Position numbers and translations under genes: made by a program | Shown here: positions 27,116 through 36,846 of the stretch, piece by piece | Layout of the letters: the number at the start of each line of letters is the position of its first letter | How positions within the stretch are numbered: position 1 is the stretch's first letter | DNA from: Kordiimonas aestuarii | GTDB taxonomy: Bacteria; Pseudomonadota; Alphaproteobacteria; Sphingomonadales; Kordiimonadaceae | Reading direction: 5' to 3' | DNA: 64,000 nucleotides | Assembly (NCBI RefSeq): GCF_025574465.1 | Contig: NZ_JAOBPP010000009.1 | Span: 27,742 to 91,741 of the forward strand | Notes under the pieces: generated by a model | Databases searched by the model: none | Told to the model about the DNA's origin: nothing | The model's input: only the letters and a program-made list of their open reading frames with translations

Positions 27116-28000
27116 ATGGATTTATACCTTCTTCGCTATTTTCTCGCCGTCGTGGAAACAGGCAGTTTCACCCGTGCTGCCGACCGCACATTCGTGACGC
27201 AGCCGACACTGTCGGCAGGCATCAAGAAACTTGAGGCACAGGTTGGCCAGCCTCTGTTTGAACGCTCCAACAGGCGGGTATTCCTGACCGACGCGGGTAC
27301 CCGATTCCTGCCACGCGCGAAGGCTATTCTTCATGAATGCAATTTGGCCATGCAGGCACTTGAGGAGACAGCAACCGCGCCAGTGCTCAGGCTTGGCGTG
27401 CTAACCACTTTATCGAACAGGGCCGTTGGCGAGCTGCTGGCGCGCTACAAGAAAGCTGAACCAAAGGTTACGGTAGAAGTTTATGATGGGACGGAGCAGG
27501 AGCTGACCAACCGTCTGGATGATCGCAGCCTTGACTATGCCCTTTCTGTTTACCGCGGTGAGGGTGAAGATAAGGCGTTGCCGCTTTTCGACGAAAAATA
27601 TGTTTTCATCCTGCCGCCTGAGCACCGGTTGTCTGGCAAACGTTCTGTGGGTGCCGCAGATCTGGCGGAAGATTATATGATTGTGCGCAGCCGGTGCGAG
27701 GTCCTTTCTGAGACAAGCCGTTATTTTACAGACCAGAATGTGCGCCCACGCCTTGTGTACCGCACACCAAATGACAGCCGCGCCATCGCCATGGTGGCAG
27801 CGGGAATTGGCGGTACGGTCGTGCCTGAAAGTCTGGTGGACGAGCGGGTCACGGCGATAGATTTGAGCGGCTTTGACTACAAGCGCAAATTGGCGCTGTT
27901 CAGGCCGCGATATCAACTTGCCGCTGCCACCACTCAACTCGCCGCCGATTTTGAACGGCACGTCGAAAATTGCTGGGGTGTAACCGGTATCATGCAGTAG
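27113..28000 (+). CDS. LysR family regulator, probable controller of the liu operon
   Basis: This 295-residue protein has the standard LysR N-terminal helix-turn-helix (about 1-60, AADRTFVTQPTLSAGIKKLE) and a periplasmic-binding-protein-like effector domain (about 90-290). The DNA-binding helix and ATAG-N7-CTAT in its own promoter recall the OxyR branch. One Cys (in RSRCEVLSE, about 199) lies near OxyR's reactive cysteine, but the second redox Cys is absent, so peroxide sensing is not supported. Divergence from mccB makes a leucine-pathway metabolite the likely effector. ATGs at 27113 and 27116 are both possible. Confidence 0.88.
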   Translation: MMDLYLLRYFLAVVETGSFTRAADRTFVTQPTLSAGIKKLEAQVGQPLFERSNRRVFLTDAGTRFLPRAKAILHECNLAMQALEETATAPVLRLGVLTTLSNRAVGELLARYKKAEPKVTVEVYDGTEQELTNRLDDRSLDYALSVYRGEGEDKALPLFDEKYVFILPPEHRLSGKRSVGAADLAEDYMIVRSRCEVLSETSRYFTDQNVRPRLVYRTPNDSRAIAMVAAGIGGTVVPESLVDERVTAIDLSGFDYKRKLALFRPRYQLAAATTQLAADFERHVENCWGVTGIMQ

Positions 28001-28189
28001 CCATGGCGGGCTTCGTAAACCAATGTGGTAGACGGGCTTCACGGCGTTGTGATCAACTTTTCTTAATGAAACTGATTATCTCGTTGAATGTTTGGGGCAA
28101 ACCGGACAAGACGAACTTCGTAAACAGTGGGACATGGCTTTTCCGGAAGCATAATTCCATTGTTTCAGTGTAGTATCCAAGGGGTCGAA

Positions 28190-29281
28190 ATGAACGAGGG
28201 TGGTATGAAATCTGGCCGTATAGTGTTGATTGCGATTTTTATCGCTTTGGCGGGAGCCGCAGTCTGGCTTCTTTATAGCGATGGATTGAGCGATGACCGC
28301 GGCATGCGTGGTGGTCGTACAGTAACCGTTGTCAGCAAGCCTGTTGAAACACGGGAATTTGCCGATGTTGTAGAGGCACTTGGCACCGCCCGTGCCCGTG
28401 AGTCCGTGACATTGACAGCCCGCGTGTCGGACACCGTCCGCAGCGTGCAGTTCGACGACGGCCAGATTGTTGAAAAAGGCGATATTCTGATCAAACTTGA
28501 GGATGAGGAAGAGATTGCGCAGCTTCGCGAGGCCGATGCGAACCTGAAGGAAGCGGAGAGCAGCTTTGCCCGTATCAAGAACCTTGTCAATCAGGGCAAC
28601 GTTTCAACCGCCACACTGGATGCAGAGCAGCGTCGACTTGATGAAGCACGGTTCCGGCAGCAGGCAGCGAAAGCCCGGCTTGAGGACCAGCGCGTCGTGG
28701 CACCCTTTGATGGTCTTCTTGGTTTGCGCCGGGTGAGCGAGGGCTCGCTGCTGTCGTCCAACCAGCCGATTACCACAATTGATGCGATTGATACCATCAA
28801 GCTCGATTTCTCTGTGCCGGAGCGGTTCATTGCAACGCTCAAGCCGGGGCAGGCCGTTGAAGCAAAAGTTTCCGCCTATCCGGGGCGCATCTTCAAGGGG
28901 GTGATCACTACCATAGACAGCCGGGTTGATCCGATTACCCGTTCTGTCATCGTTCGCGCAGAGATCCCCAACGACGAGAATCTTTTGCGCCCAGGCCTGC
29001 TGATGACGGTGCAGGTGCTGAGCAAGGCCTGGGATGGGCTTGCGGTGCCGGAACAAGCCATCGTGCCGTCCGGTGGGCGCCAATATCTGTTTGTAATGAA
29101 TGGTGATGAAGCGGAGCGCCGCGAGGTCAAGCTTGGTTTGCGCCGCCCGGGCTATGTTGAAGTGGTTGAGGGCATTGAGCTCGGTGACCGGGTGGTTGTC
29201 GAGGGTACCTTGCGGCTGGGCCGCCAGGGTATGAAGGTCCGTGATATGGCGACGGATGTTGCCAATGGAGCTGCATCATGA
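28190..29281 (+). CDS. RND efflux periplasmic adaptor (membrane fusion protein)
   Basis: The 363-residue protein joins an inner-membrane RND pump to an outer-membrane channel. It has an N-terminal membrane anchor (about 12-28, VLIAIFIALAGAAVWLLY), a lipoyl-like half motif, a coiled-coil hairpin (about 105-165), a second lipoyl half (VVAPFDGLLGLRRVSEGS), and a beta-barrel/membrane-proximal part. The ATG at 28190 follows AAGGGG; ATG 28205 is an alternative. An open frame reaches 28127 but has no ribosome site. Its stop overlaps the pump gene's ATG by four bases. No outer-membrane channel gene is next to it. Confidence 0.9.
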   Translation: MNEGGMKSGRIVLIAIFIALAGAAVWLLYSDGLSDDRGMRGGRTVTVVSKPVETREFADVVEALGTARARESVTLTARVSDTVRSVQFDDGQIVEKGDILIKLEDEEEIAQLREADANLKEAESSFARIKNLVNQGNVSTATLDAEQRRLDEARFRQQAAKARLEDQRVVAPFDGLLGLRRVSEGSLLSSNQPITTIDAIDTIKLDFSVPERFIATLKPGQAVEAKVSAYPGRIFKGVITTIDSRVDPITRSVIVRAEIPNDENLLRPGLLMTVQVLSKAWDGLAVPEQAIVPSGGRQYLFVMNGDEAERREVKLGLRRPGYVEVVEGIELGDRVVVEGTLRLGRQGMKVRDMATDVANGAAS

Positions 29282-32200
29282 TTTTGTCTGATGTTTCGGT
29301 AAAACGTCCCATTTTTGCCGTTGTGATCAGCTTGTTGCTGATCGCTTTTGGCCTGATTTCATTCCAGCAGATCGCGGTGCGTGAGCTGCCGGATGTTGAT
29401 CCACCCATTGTTGGTGTGCGCACCAACTACCCCGGCGCGAACGCGGCTGTTGTCGAAACACGCGTGACACAGATTATCGAAAGCGCGATTGCGGGGGTGC
29501 CGGGCATCAAAACAATCGAGTCAAACAGCAACGACGGTCGTTCCAGCGTCAATGTGGAGTTCATGCTTAACCGGGATATCGATGCGGCAGCGAATGACGT
29601 GCGGGACAGGGTGAGCCGCGTGCTCAACAACCTGCCGGAGGAGGTGGAGCCGCCCGAAATTTCGAAGGCCGACAACGATACACGGCCCGTTTTGTGGTTT
29701 AACCTGACCAGCCCGGTGATGGATATTCTTCAACTGACCGACTATGCCGAACGCAACATTGTTGACCGTCTGTCGGTGGTTGATGGCGTGTCAGGCGTGC
29801 GCATTGGCGGTCAGAAGCGCTATGCGATCCGCATCAACCTCGACCGGCAGGCCATGGCGGCCCGCGGTATTACGGTGACCGATATCGAGAATGTTCTGAG
29901 GTCGGAAAATGTGGAACTGCCTGCAGGGAAAATCGAATCGCTCAACCGCGATACCATTGTACGCCTGAACCGGGAATATGCCGATCCGGCTGACTTCAAT
30001 ACCATGGTTATCAGGAAAGGGGCTGACGGCGGTTTTGTTCGCCTCGCGGATATTGCGTCGGTTGAACTGGGGGCGGAACGTGATGAACGGACCTTCCGGG
30101 GTAACGGTATCCCGGTCATCGGGCTTGGTGTTGTCAAACAGTCAAAAGGCAACACCCTTGCTGTCGCCAAAGCGGCAAAAGCCGAGGCCGAGCGAATTCG
30201 CGAAGTACTGCCAGAGAGCATGGAGCTAACGGTAGCCTATGACACATCTGTCTTTATCGAGAAGGCCATCGACGAGGTTTATTTCACGCTTGCCGTTGCG
30301 ATGGGGCTGGTGGTTCTGGTGCTTTACCTGTTTCTTGGCAATATCAAGACGGTGCTGGTGCCCGCGGTCACGGTGCCGGTTTGTATTATTGCAAGCTTCT
30401 GGGTGCTCAGCCTTTTTGATGTTTCCATCAACCTGATCACACTTCTGGGTCTCGTGATGGCCATTGGCCTGGTTGTGGACGACGCCATTGTGGTGCTTGA
30501 GAATATTTACCGCAGGGTGGAAGAGGGCGAGCCGGGGCTTCTGGCTGCCTATCGTGGTGCCCGGCAGGTAGGCTTTGCTGTTATTGCCACAACCATGGTG
30601 CTGATTGGCGTGTTTGTGCCGATCATGTTCCTCACGGGGAATGTTGGCAGGCTGTTTGGTGAGCTGGCCATTACAATGTCCGCCGCGGTTGCCTTCTCAA
30701 GCCTGGTGGCGCTGACCCTGACACCCATGATGTGTTCCCTGCTTGTTCGCCGCAGGAATAAAAAACCGGCCTTTGCAAAGTGGCTCGACCGTACCTTCAA
30801 ACGCCTGCAGGACGGCTATACCCACGTTCTGCGGATATGCCTTGGCAACAAGGTTATTGTGACGATGACTTTCGTGACCTGTTTTGCCTTGATCGCAGGC
30901 CTCCAGAGCCGGATACCAAGCGAACTGGCGCCGATTGAGGATCGCGGAAACCTGTTTATGCGGGTGAAGGGACCAGAGGGAGCAAGCCATGAATTCATGG
31001 TTGCTCAGGCGCTCAAAATTGAAGAGCAGGTGCTACCTTTTCTCGATACCGGCGAGCTTGAGCGTTTCCTGCTGCGCGTTGATGGCGGTAGCGGGTGGGG
31101 CTTTATTATCCTGAAGCCCTGGGACGAGCGTGAGCGAAGCTCCACCGAGATTCTTGAGGAGCTACGCCCCAAGCTCATGAACAACGTGCCGGGCGCGCAG
31201 GCGATTCCTATAGAGAGCACAGGCCTGACCCGTGGTGGCGGCTCGGAGAGCTTCCAGTTTGTGATCGGTGGCTCGACCTACGACGAACTTGGCCGCTTCA
31301 AACAGATCATCCTCGATGAATTGGCTAACTATCCCGGCCTGGTGAATGTAGATACCGACTATGAGGAAACCCAACCACAATACCGCGTGCGTATCAACCG
31401 GGAGCGGGCGTCAGACATGGGTGTTTCCATCCGGGAGATCGGCCGCACGCTTGAAACCATGATGGGGGGACGGAAGGTCACCACCTATGTGGATGATGGC
31501 GAAGAGTATGACGTTATCCTGCAGGCGCAGGAACTGGATCGCAGGCAGCCGCTTGATATGGAGAATATCTATGTGGCCTCCGCCCGGACGGGTGACCTGA
31601 TCCCGCTCACGAACCTTGTGGATGTTGCTGAGGATTCCGGCGCCGGTGACCTGCGCCGCTTCAACCGTGTGCGTGCGTTGACCGTATCGGCCAACGTGGC
31701 ACCGGGCTATACCATTGGCGAGGTCACGGAATATATGGAAAACCTTGTCCGCGAAGTGATCCCGGATGTGACAACGATCGACTATAAGGGGGCCACCCGC
31801 GAATATAAGGAAGCAGGTAGCGACATCTATTTTGTCTTTGCGCTGGCCCTTGTTGTGGTGTTCCTGATCCTTGCAGCACAGTTTGAAAGTTTTGTGCACC
31901 CGTTTGTCATCATGCTGACGGTACCGCTGGCGGTGCTTGGTGGCTTGCTCGGCCTTTACCTTGCCGGAAGCACGTTCAATATCTACAGCCAGATCGGCCT
32001 GATTATGCTGATCGGCCTTGCTGCGAAAAACGGTATCCTGATTGTCGAGTTTGCGAACCAGTTGAGGGACGAAGGCAAGGATATCCGGGAGGCGCTTCTC
32101 GAAGCGTCGGCCCTGCGCTTGCGGCCGATCATGATGACGGGCCTGTCCACCGCCATGGGGGCAGTACCGCTGATGATCGCGTCCGGCGCTGGCGCGGCCA

Positions 32201-32379
32201 GCCGGCAGACGATCGGTGTGACGGTGTTCGGTGGTGTGATTGTGGCCACCTTCTTCACCCTCTTCATCGTGCCGGTCTTCTACGATATGTTTGCGAAATA
32301 TACCAAGTCACCAGGCTATGTGGCTGCGAAACTGCGTGAGATCGAAGAAAAGGAAGCCAAGGGCATCCCGGCGGAATAA
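29278..32379 (+). CDS. RND efflux pump, HAE1-type permease
   Basis: This 1033-residue inner-membrane transporter uses the proton gradient to export hydrophobic compounds. It has 12 predicted membrane spans in the RND pattern (one near the N-terminus, five around 335-490, then the second half), with two large periplasmic loops. The proton-relay acidic pair is in LVVDDAIVVLENIYR (about 405-419). It follows the adaptor with an ATGA overlap. The substrate range is not predictable. It has no adjacent repressor; the upstream LysR more likely belongs to the liu operon. A 15-bp terminator follows. Confidence 0.94.
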   Translation: MILSDVSVKRPIFAVVISLLLIAFGLISFQQIAVRELPDVDPPIVGVRTNYPGANAAVVETRVTQIIESAIAGVPGIKTIESNSNDGRSSVNVEFMLNRDIDAAANDVRDRVSRVLNNLPEEVEPPEISKADNDTRPVLWFNLTSPVMDILQLTDYAERNIVDRLSVVDGVSGVRIGGQKRYAIRINLDRQAMAARGITVTDIENVLRSENVELPAGKIESLNRDTIVRLNREYADPADFNTMVIRKGADGGFVRLADIASVELGAERDERTFRGNGIPVIGLGVVKQSKGNTLAVAKAAKAEAERIREVLPESMELTVAYDTSVFIEKAIDEVYFTLAVAMGLVVLVLYLFLGNIKTVLVPAVTVPVCIIASFWVLSLFDVSINLITLLGLVMAIGLVVDDAIVVLENIYRRVEEGEPGLLAAYRGARQVGFAVIATTMVLIGVFVPIMFLTGNVGRLFGELAITMSAAVAFSSLVALTLTPMMCSLLVRRRNKKPAFAKWLDRTFKRLQDGYTHVLRICLGNKVIVTMTFVTCFALIAGLQSRIPSELAPIEDRGNLFMRVKGPEGASHEFMVAQALKIEEQVLPFLDTGELERFLLRVDGGSGWGFIILKPWDERERSSTEILEELRPKLMNNVPGAQAIPIESTGLTRGGGSESFQFVIGGSTYDELGRFKQIILDELANYPGLVNVDTDYEETQPQYRVRINRERASDMGVSIREIGRTLETMMGGRKVTTYVDDGEEYDVILQAQELDRRQPLDMENIYVASARTGDLIPLTNLVDVAEDSGAGDLRRFNRVRALTVSANVAPGYTIGEVTEYMENLVREVIPDVTTIDYKGATREYKEAGSDIYFVFALALVVVFLILAAQFESFVHPFVIMLTVPLAVLGGLLGLYLAGSTFNIYSQIGLIMLIGLAAKNGILIVEFANQLRDEGKDIREALLEASALRLRPIMMTGLSTAMGAVPLMIASGAGAASRQTIGVTVFGGVIVATFFTLFIVPVFYDMFAKYTKSPGYVAAKLREIEEKEAKGIPAE

Positions 32380-32398
32380 CAATACAGGCACAAAAATA

Positions 32399-32440
32399 CA
32401 ATAAGGCCGGGAAGGGTAACTTTCCCGGCCTTATTGTTTT
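32399..32440 (+). terminator. Intrinsic terminator after the RND pump
   Basis: CAATAAGGCCGGGAA (32399-32413) and TTCCCGGCCTTATTG (32422-32436) form a perfect 15-bp stem with an 8-base loop, followed by TTTT. It is the longest perfect terminator stem in the window. Confidence 0.92.
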
Positions 32441-32648
32441 CCGGCGGAGCCTGACGCGTTATTACATGCGTCGAAAAAGAGCAGGGCTGTTTTAACGGGT
32501 AAGTCGGCTCGATCCACTGAAACAGGATGATCTGTATCCCGTGTGCGGGAGCTCCCGACAGCCAGCAAGTAAACGAGTTGCTGTCTGTCTGTCGGGGTAT
32601 GCCTTTCGTGCGCTCCTTTGCCAGTGCCGCGAAGGAAAGAAAATAGGC

Positions 32649-33000
32649 ATGATCCTCTATCATTGTGACCTGCCGGTGAGTGACGTCTGTACCGCGGCAA
32701 CGTTTTTCCCGGTATCTGGATCTCACGCTGGTCTTGAATAAAGGCACCCTCGCGCTCCTTGAGGACGCGGGGGGCTTTGTGCTTGTTCTCAGCCAATCAG
32801 CGGGCGGAAAAGCGGTGGTTTATCCGGGCGGCTTTCATATTGGCTTCAACATGGATAGCGAAGCGCACATGAGGGCCATACATGAGCGGCTGACTACATC
32901 AGGCGTAGCTATATGCAGGCTGCTGGGTAGCATCAACGGCGCGCTTACTTTCCAGTGCAATGGGCCGGATGGGATGGTGGTGGAGTTTGCGCACCGGTGA
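32649..33000 (+). pseudogene. VOC/glyoxalase-like gene broken by a +1 frameshift
   Basis: The frame from the ATG at 32649 reads MILYHCDLPVSDVCTAATFF, a normal VOC-domain start, and then stops at 32741. If one base is dropped in the CCCGG run at about 32708-32712, the text continues as PYLDLTLVL and runs to the TGA at 32998-33000. It ends with the VOC-like NGPDGMVVEFAHR. The joined product would be about 117 residues, the usual size for a one-domain VOC protein. This is either a true frameshift mutation or a sequencing error in a short G/C run. The function is unknown; it stands alone between the RND terminator and ilvA. Confidence 0.7.
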
Positions 33001-33108
33001 AACGCTACGGGTAGAACAATAGATGTGAGCCTCTAGCCATACAGAGCCCACATCTCAAGAAAGGGTAAAAGTACCCAGCGACATCAACGCCTGGAAATGT
33101 GCGGGAGG

Positions 33109-34329
33109 CTATACCGTCTTGGCGAAATCGACCTTGAAACCAACATCTTCCAGCGCGTCGACAAGGCTTTGTGCATGATCGCGGTCCTTCGCTTCAATCA
33201 CCAGTTCCATTTCCGTCTGCTTCAGGGAGAGGGCGCCAAACTCGCGCTGGTGGCGCATCTCAATAATGTTGGTTCCCACCTTTGCGACGACATCTGTCAC
33301 TTTCGCAAGTGCGCCGGGCTGGTCCATCATCGTGATCCTCAGACGGGCAAGGCGGCCGTCACGTGCCATGCCGCGCATAATGGCGCTCGCTAGCAGGCGG
33401 CTGTCGATATTACCGCCCGAAAGCACGATGCCAACCTTGTGCCCCCTGAACAGTTCCGGGTGGTGCATCACCGCGGCCAGGCCAATGCCACCAGCACCTT
33501 CCACGACCACTTTCTCGATCTCCATGATCGTTATGATGGCGGCTTCGATGTGTCGTTCGGGCACAGTGACAATGGTGTCCACGAGTGAACGAACAACGTC
33601 CTGTGTCTTCAGGCCGGGTTTGTTTACGGCAATGCCTTCAGCGATCGAGATATTGTCGCCGCGCAGCGATTTACCCTCAATGGTTTCCTTCATGGCCGGG
33701 AAGGCTTCGGTTTGCACACCCACAATACGGATTTTTGGATTGATATGCTTGGCGATTGTCGCAATGCCGGAAATGAGACCGCCGCCGCCGATGGGCACAA
33801 CCAAAGTGTCGAGTTCCGGCACATCTTCCAGCATCTCAAGCCCCACGGTTCCTTGGCCTGCCATCACCAGAGGATCATCAAAAGGGTGAATGAAGGTCAG
33901 GTTTTCCTTGTCTGCAAGCGCGTAGGCCGCTTTGGTGGCGTCTTCAAAGTTGGCGCCCGTAAGCACAACACGTGCACCCAGTTCCTCTGTGCGTTTGACT
34001 TTGTTAAAGGGCGTTCCTTCGGGCATGACAATGGTGGCCGGAATACCAAGGCGCCCGGCATGATAGCTGATGCCTTGCGCGTGGTTGCCCGCTGACGCCG
34101 CTATCACACCCTTTGTGCCGTCCGGCAGCGACAGCAGCTTATTCAGTGCGCCGCGCTCTTTATAAGCAGCTGTAAACTGGAAAATCTCGAACTTGAACCA
34201 ACATTCGGCGCCGGTAATCTGGGAGAGCGTTTGTGACTTTTCCATTGGCGTGCGTTTAATGCTGCCGCCGATTGCCTTTTCAGCTTCGTAAACATCTTGG
34301 GCGCTTATTGGCAATAATTGTTCACTCAC
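33109..34329 (-). CDS. ilvA: Threonine ammonia-lyase with C-terminal ACT domain
   Basis: The 406-residue PLP enzyme deaminates threonine to 2-oxobutyrate. The PLP lysine is in FTAAYKERGALNKL (about Lys58), and the phosphate loop is IGGGGLISG. After the catalytic domain (about 1-320) there is a single ACT domain (about 328-400, RLRITMMDQPGALAKVTDVVAK), the length and layout of the shorter biosynthetic/catabolic class. It could start isoleucine synthesis or catabolise threonine; the amino-acid-degrading neighbourhood does not settle this. A 79-base gap with a terminator separates it from the hydrolase gene upstream. Confidence 0.92.
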   Translation of the reverse strand: MSEQLLPISAQDVYEAEKAIGGSIKRTPMEKSQTLSQITGAECWFKFEIFQFTAAYKERGALNKLLSLPDGTKGVIAASAGNHAQGISYHAGRLGIPATIVMPEGTPFNKVKRTEELGARVVLTGANFEDATKAAYALADKENLTFIHPFDDPLVMAGQGTVGLEMLEDVPELDTLVVPIGGGGLISGIATIAKHINPKIRIVGVQTEAFPAMKETIEGKSLRGDNISIAEGIAVNKPGLKTQDVVRSLVDTIVTVPERHIEAAIITIMEIEKVVVEGAGGIGLAAVMHHPELFRGHKVGIVLSGGNIDSRLLASAIMRGMARDGRLARLRITMMDQPGALAKVTDVVAKVGTNIIEMRHQREFGALSLKQTEMELVIEAKDRDHAQSLVDALEDVGFKVDFAKTV

Positions 34330-34343
34330 GGCTCACTCCACGA

Positions 34344-34381
34344 AATAAAAATACGGTCCGCAGCATTGCCACAGACCGTAT
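34344..34381 (-). terminator. Intrinsic terminator after the hydrolase gene (minus strand)
   Basis: ATACGGTC (34351-34358) and GACCGTAT (34374-34381) pair perfectly. On the minus strand the stem is followed by a T-rich run (complement of 34344-34350). It ends the TonB receptor/ligase/hydrolase operon and insulates ilvA. Confidence 0.8.
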
Positions 34382-34408
34382 GGTGTGTCCATAAAAAGGT
34401 GGAAATTA

Positions 34409-35266
34409 TTACAGAAACCGTGCGATCAGGCCGTCGATTGCAGCCTTGCAAACCGGTTCGCTCATCAACGGGACGTGGCCAAGGCCTGGCACAGTGACCG
34501 GCACAAGGTCCGGATGTTCATCGGCCATGCGCGCCAGCGTGTTGGCAGAGAGGATATCCGATAGCTCACCCCGCAAAACCACAACCGGGATGTTATGGAG
34601 CGCAGCAAAGGCTGGCCAGAGGTCCGGGGCGCTTTGGTCATTGGCACTTTCGAAATTCTGGCTGATGGCGGGATCATATTGCACCACCGGTTTGCCACCA
34701 TTGTCTGCATAGAGGTTACGGGTATACCCTTCCCATTCCGTGTCGGTGAAGTTCGGGTACACGCCCGCGTTGGCTGTTTTGACGGCGCGAACTGCTTCCT
34801 GCCATGTCTGCGGCGGCGTGCCTTTGCCAACATAACTTTTGATGCGCTCAATGCCTTTTGGGTCCACTTCCGGCCCGATGTCGTTGATTATCGCGGCCTT
34901 GAGGGCGCCCGGATACATCGCCTGCATGAGCATGGTCATTAATCCGCCCAGCGATGTACCCAGCGCAATCACCTGAGCAACGCCAAGGTGTTTCAACAGG
35001 GTCATGACATCCGCAACATAGGTGATAGGGGTGTAACGGCTGGGCTGAGGATCGTACTCCGACAGGCCACGGCCGCGGTTTGCGATCGCGATAATACGGC
35101 AACGGCCTGCAAGGTGGTCTGCGATCGCCTCGAAGTCCTTTGGGTTGCGTGTCAGCCCGGGCATGCAAAGCACAACGGGGGCATCGGCCCCCGCGCTATT
35201 ATAGTCCCGGTAGTGCTGCTTCAGCCCGTCCGGGTTGGTGAAATAACAATCGGTATATTCCCCCAT
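34409..35266 (-). CDS. Alpha/beta hydrolase
   Basis: The 285-residue protein has an alpha/beta-hydrolase fold. The nucleophile elbow is ALGTSLGGL (Ser at about 107), and the C-terminal GLGHVPL supplies the catalytic His. The oxyanion region is CMPGLTRNPKDF. No signal peptide is seen, so it is cytoplasmic. I chose the ATG at 35266, with GGGGGA eight bases upstream. It lies one base past the ligase stop; an ATG at 35281 would overlap the ligase. Third gene of the TetR-linked operon, it probably hydrolyses an ester or thioester of the same substrate that the ligase handles. Confidence 0.87.
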   Translation of the reverse strand: MGEYTDCYFTNPDGLKQHYRDYNSAGADAPVVLCMPGLTRNPKDFEAIADHLAGRCRIIAIANRGRGLSEYDPQPSRYTPITYVADVMTLLKHLGVAQVIALGTSLGGLMTMLMQAMYPGALKAAIINDIGPEVDPKGIERIKSYVGKGTPPQTWQEAVRAVKTANAGVYPNFTDTEWEGYTRNLYADNGGKPVVQYDPAISQNFESANDQSAPDLWPAFAALHNIPVVVLRGELSDILSANTLARMADEHPDLVPVTVPGLGHVPLMSEPVCKAAIDGLIARFL

Positions 35267-35267
35267 G

Positions 35268-36794
35268 TCAGTTTCCCCCATAAATCTTGCGAAGCTCGCG
35301 CTTCAGTATCTTGCCGTTTGGGTTACGCGGCAGCGCGTCCGTCAGCGTTACACCGGATATGCGCTGCTGCCTGCCAAGCAGGGCGTTGGCCCAATTGGCG
35401 AGCGCGACACTATCCAGGTTTGAACCTGCTTCGGGCACCACAATTGCCAGTGGCGTTTCGCCCCAGCGTTCACTGGGTATGCCGATGACAGCCACGTCAT
35501 TGACGGCTTCATGTTTGATCAATACCGCTTCAATATCCTGCGGGTAGATGTTTTGTCCGCCCGAGAGGATCATGTCTTTCTTGCGGTCGACAATATAGAG
35601 GTAGCCCTGATCGTCCAATTGTCCAATATCCCCGGTTCTGAGCCAGCCTTTACCGGTTTCATCTGTCCATGTCGCCTCGATCGTTGCATCGGGGCGGTTC
35701 AGGTAACCGGGCATAACGATACGGCCACAACCAACAATCTCGCCGGACTGGCCCGGGGGTACTTCCCTGTCATCGTCACCGATAATCTTGATGTCGGTAC
35801 CGATAAGGGGCTTGCCAACGGAGGCCATGCGACCTTCAGCATCCTCCGGGTCAAGGGTGGTGATAACACCCTCGGTCAGGCCGAATAGCTCAATCACAGC
35901 TTTGGGGCCAAGACGCTTGAACAAGGTCTCTTTCAGGGTTGCGTGGAGTGGCGAGCCACAACTCATGACGGCCTCGATGGAGGAGAGGTCGAAATCGGCC
36001 TGCCCGGGTACCTCCATCAGGCGTTGATACTGGATCGGCACCATCGCAAAATGGGTTATGCCCCGATCCTGTATGGTCTGCAGCACGTCGTGGGCGTCGA
36101 ACTTTGGTGCGATGACCATGGTGCCGCCGGAAAGCAGTGTGCACAGCATGCCAACCCAACTGATGTTGGAATACAGCCCGATGGTAAACAGGGTTTTCGC
36201 CGCTGAATGGTATCTCAGGGCAATTGCCAGATCATATGCCCAGTCTCGCCGGCCTTGATGCACATGAAGGATGCCTTTTGGCATACCCGTGGTGCCAGAA
36301 CTGTAGATAACATTCAGCGGGTCGTCCCCGGTTAATCCTGGGGCGGGTAGATTTGTATCTGCATCCTTGCTGAAGGCAGCCAGGGCAGTGTCGCTTACCG
36401 TAAGGACATCCGGGTGCGACTTAAGGTAAGGCTGAAGCCGGGTTTGCTGGTCTGTTGTGCAAAACAGCGCGCTGATATCTGCATCATTGAGCATGGCTTC
36501 AAGCGCTTCGTCGCTGACCGACAGGTTAATCGGTACCGAACAAGCGCCTGATTTCATGATACCCACAAGTACTTCAACCATTGCGATGCCGTTGCTCATG
36601 ACAACGCCCACCATGGCGCCGCGGGAGATGCCGGTCTCGATCAGCGCGTTCGCGATACGGTTTGTATTGTCTTCAAACTGGTGCCACGACACCACTTGTT
36701 CTTCGCATACAAGCGCGGGCTTGCTGTCTTTCCATTTGCCATGCAGTGACAGGATTTCCGGCAACAGCGGAGCACTGGTATCAAATGCAGCCAT
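35268..36794 (-). CDS. AMP-dependent acyl-CoA synthetase/ligase
   Basis: This 508-residue ANL-family enzyme would activate a carboxylic acid with ATP and join it to CoA. Core motifs are in order: YSSGTTGMPKG (P-loop, about 167-177), ELFGLTEG, RTGDIGQLDDQGYLYIVDRK with the hinge, and the C-terminal PRNPNGKILKRELR with the catalytic lysine. The acid is not predictable from sequence; medium/long-chain fatty or aromatic acids are both possible. ATG 36794 follows GTGGGA; ATG 36809 is an alternative. It is sandwiched between the TonB receptor and the hydrolase on the minus strand. Confidence 0.9.
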   Translation of the reverse strand: MAAFDTSAPLLPEILSLHGKWKDSKPALVCEEQVVSWHQFEDNTNRIANALIETGISRGAMVGVVMSNGIAMVEVLVGIMKSGACSVPINLSVSDEALEAMLNDADISALFCTTDQQTRLQPYLKSHPDVLTVSDTALAAFSKDADTNLPAPGLTGDDPLNVIYSSGTTGMPKGILHVHQGRRDWAYDLAIALRYHSAAKTLFTIGLYSNISWVGMLCTLLSGGTMVIAPKFDAHDVLQTIQDRGITHFAMVPIQYQRLMEVPGQADFDLSSIEAVMSCGSPLHATLKETLFKRLGPKAVIELFGLTEGVITTLDPEDAEGRMASVGKPLIGTDIKIIGDDDREVPPGQSGEIVGCGRIVMPGYLNRPDATIEATWTDETGKGWLRTGDIGQLDDQGYLYIVDRKKDMILSGGQNIYPQDIEAVLIKHEAVNDVAVIGIPSERWGETPLAIVVPEAGSNLDSVALANWANALLGRQQRISGVTLTDALPRNPNGKILKRELRKIYGGN

Positions 36795-36846
36795 TTGACG
36801 ATCCCACATCAAGAGTTGAATGGATTACCGCCTTGGGCGGCGGGCA

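Noticed and set aside
27113..28000. Calling the LysR protein OxyR
   Set aside because: The binding-site half motifs are similar, but the second redox cysteine is missing and the gene context is leucine degradation.
32431..32796. 121-codon minus-strand frame over the VOC pseudogene
   Set aside because: It includes the RND terminator side and shows no domain; the plus-strand VOC text is recognisable despite the frameshift.
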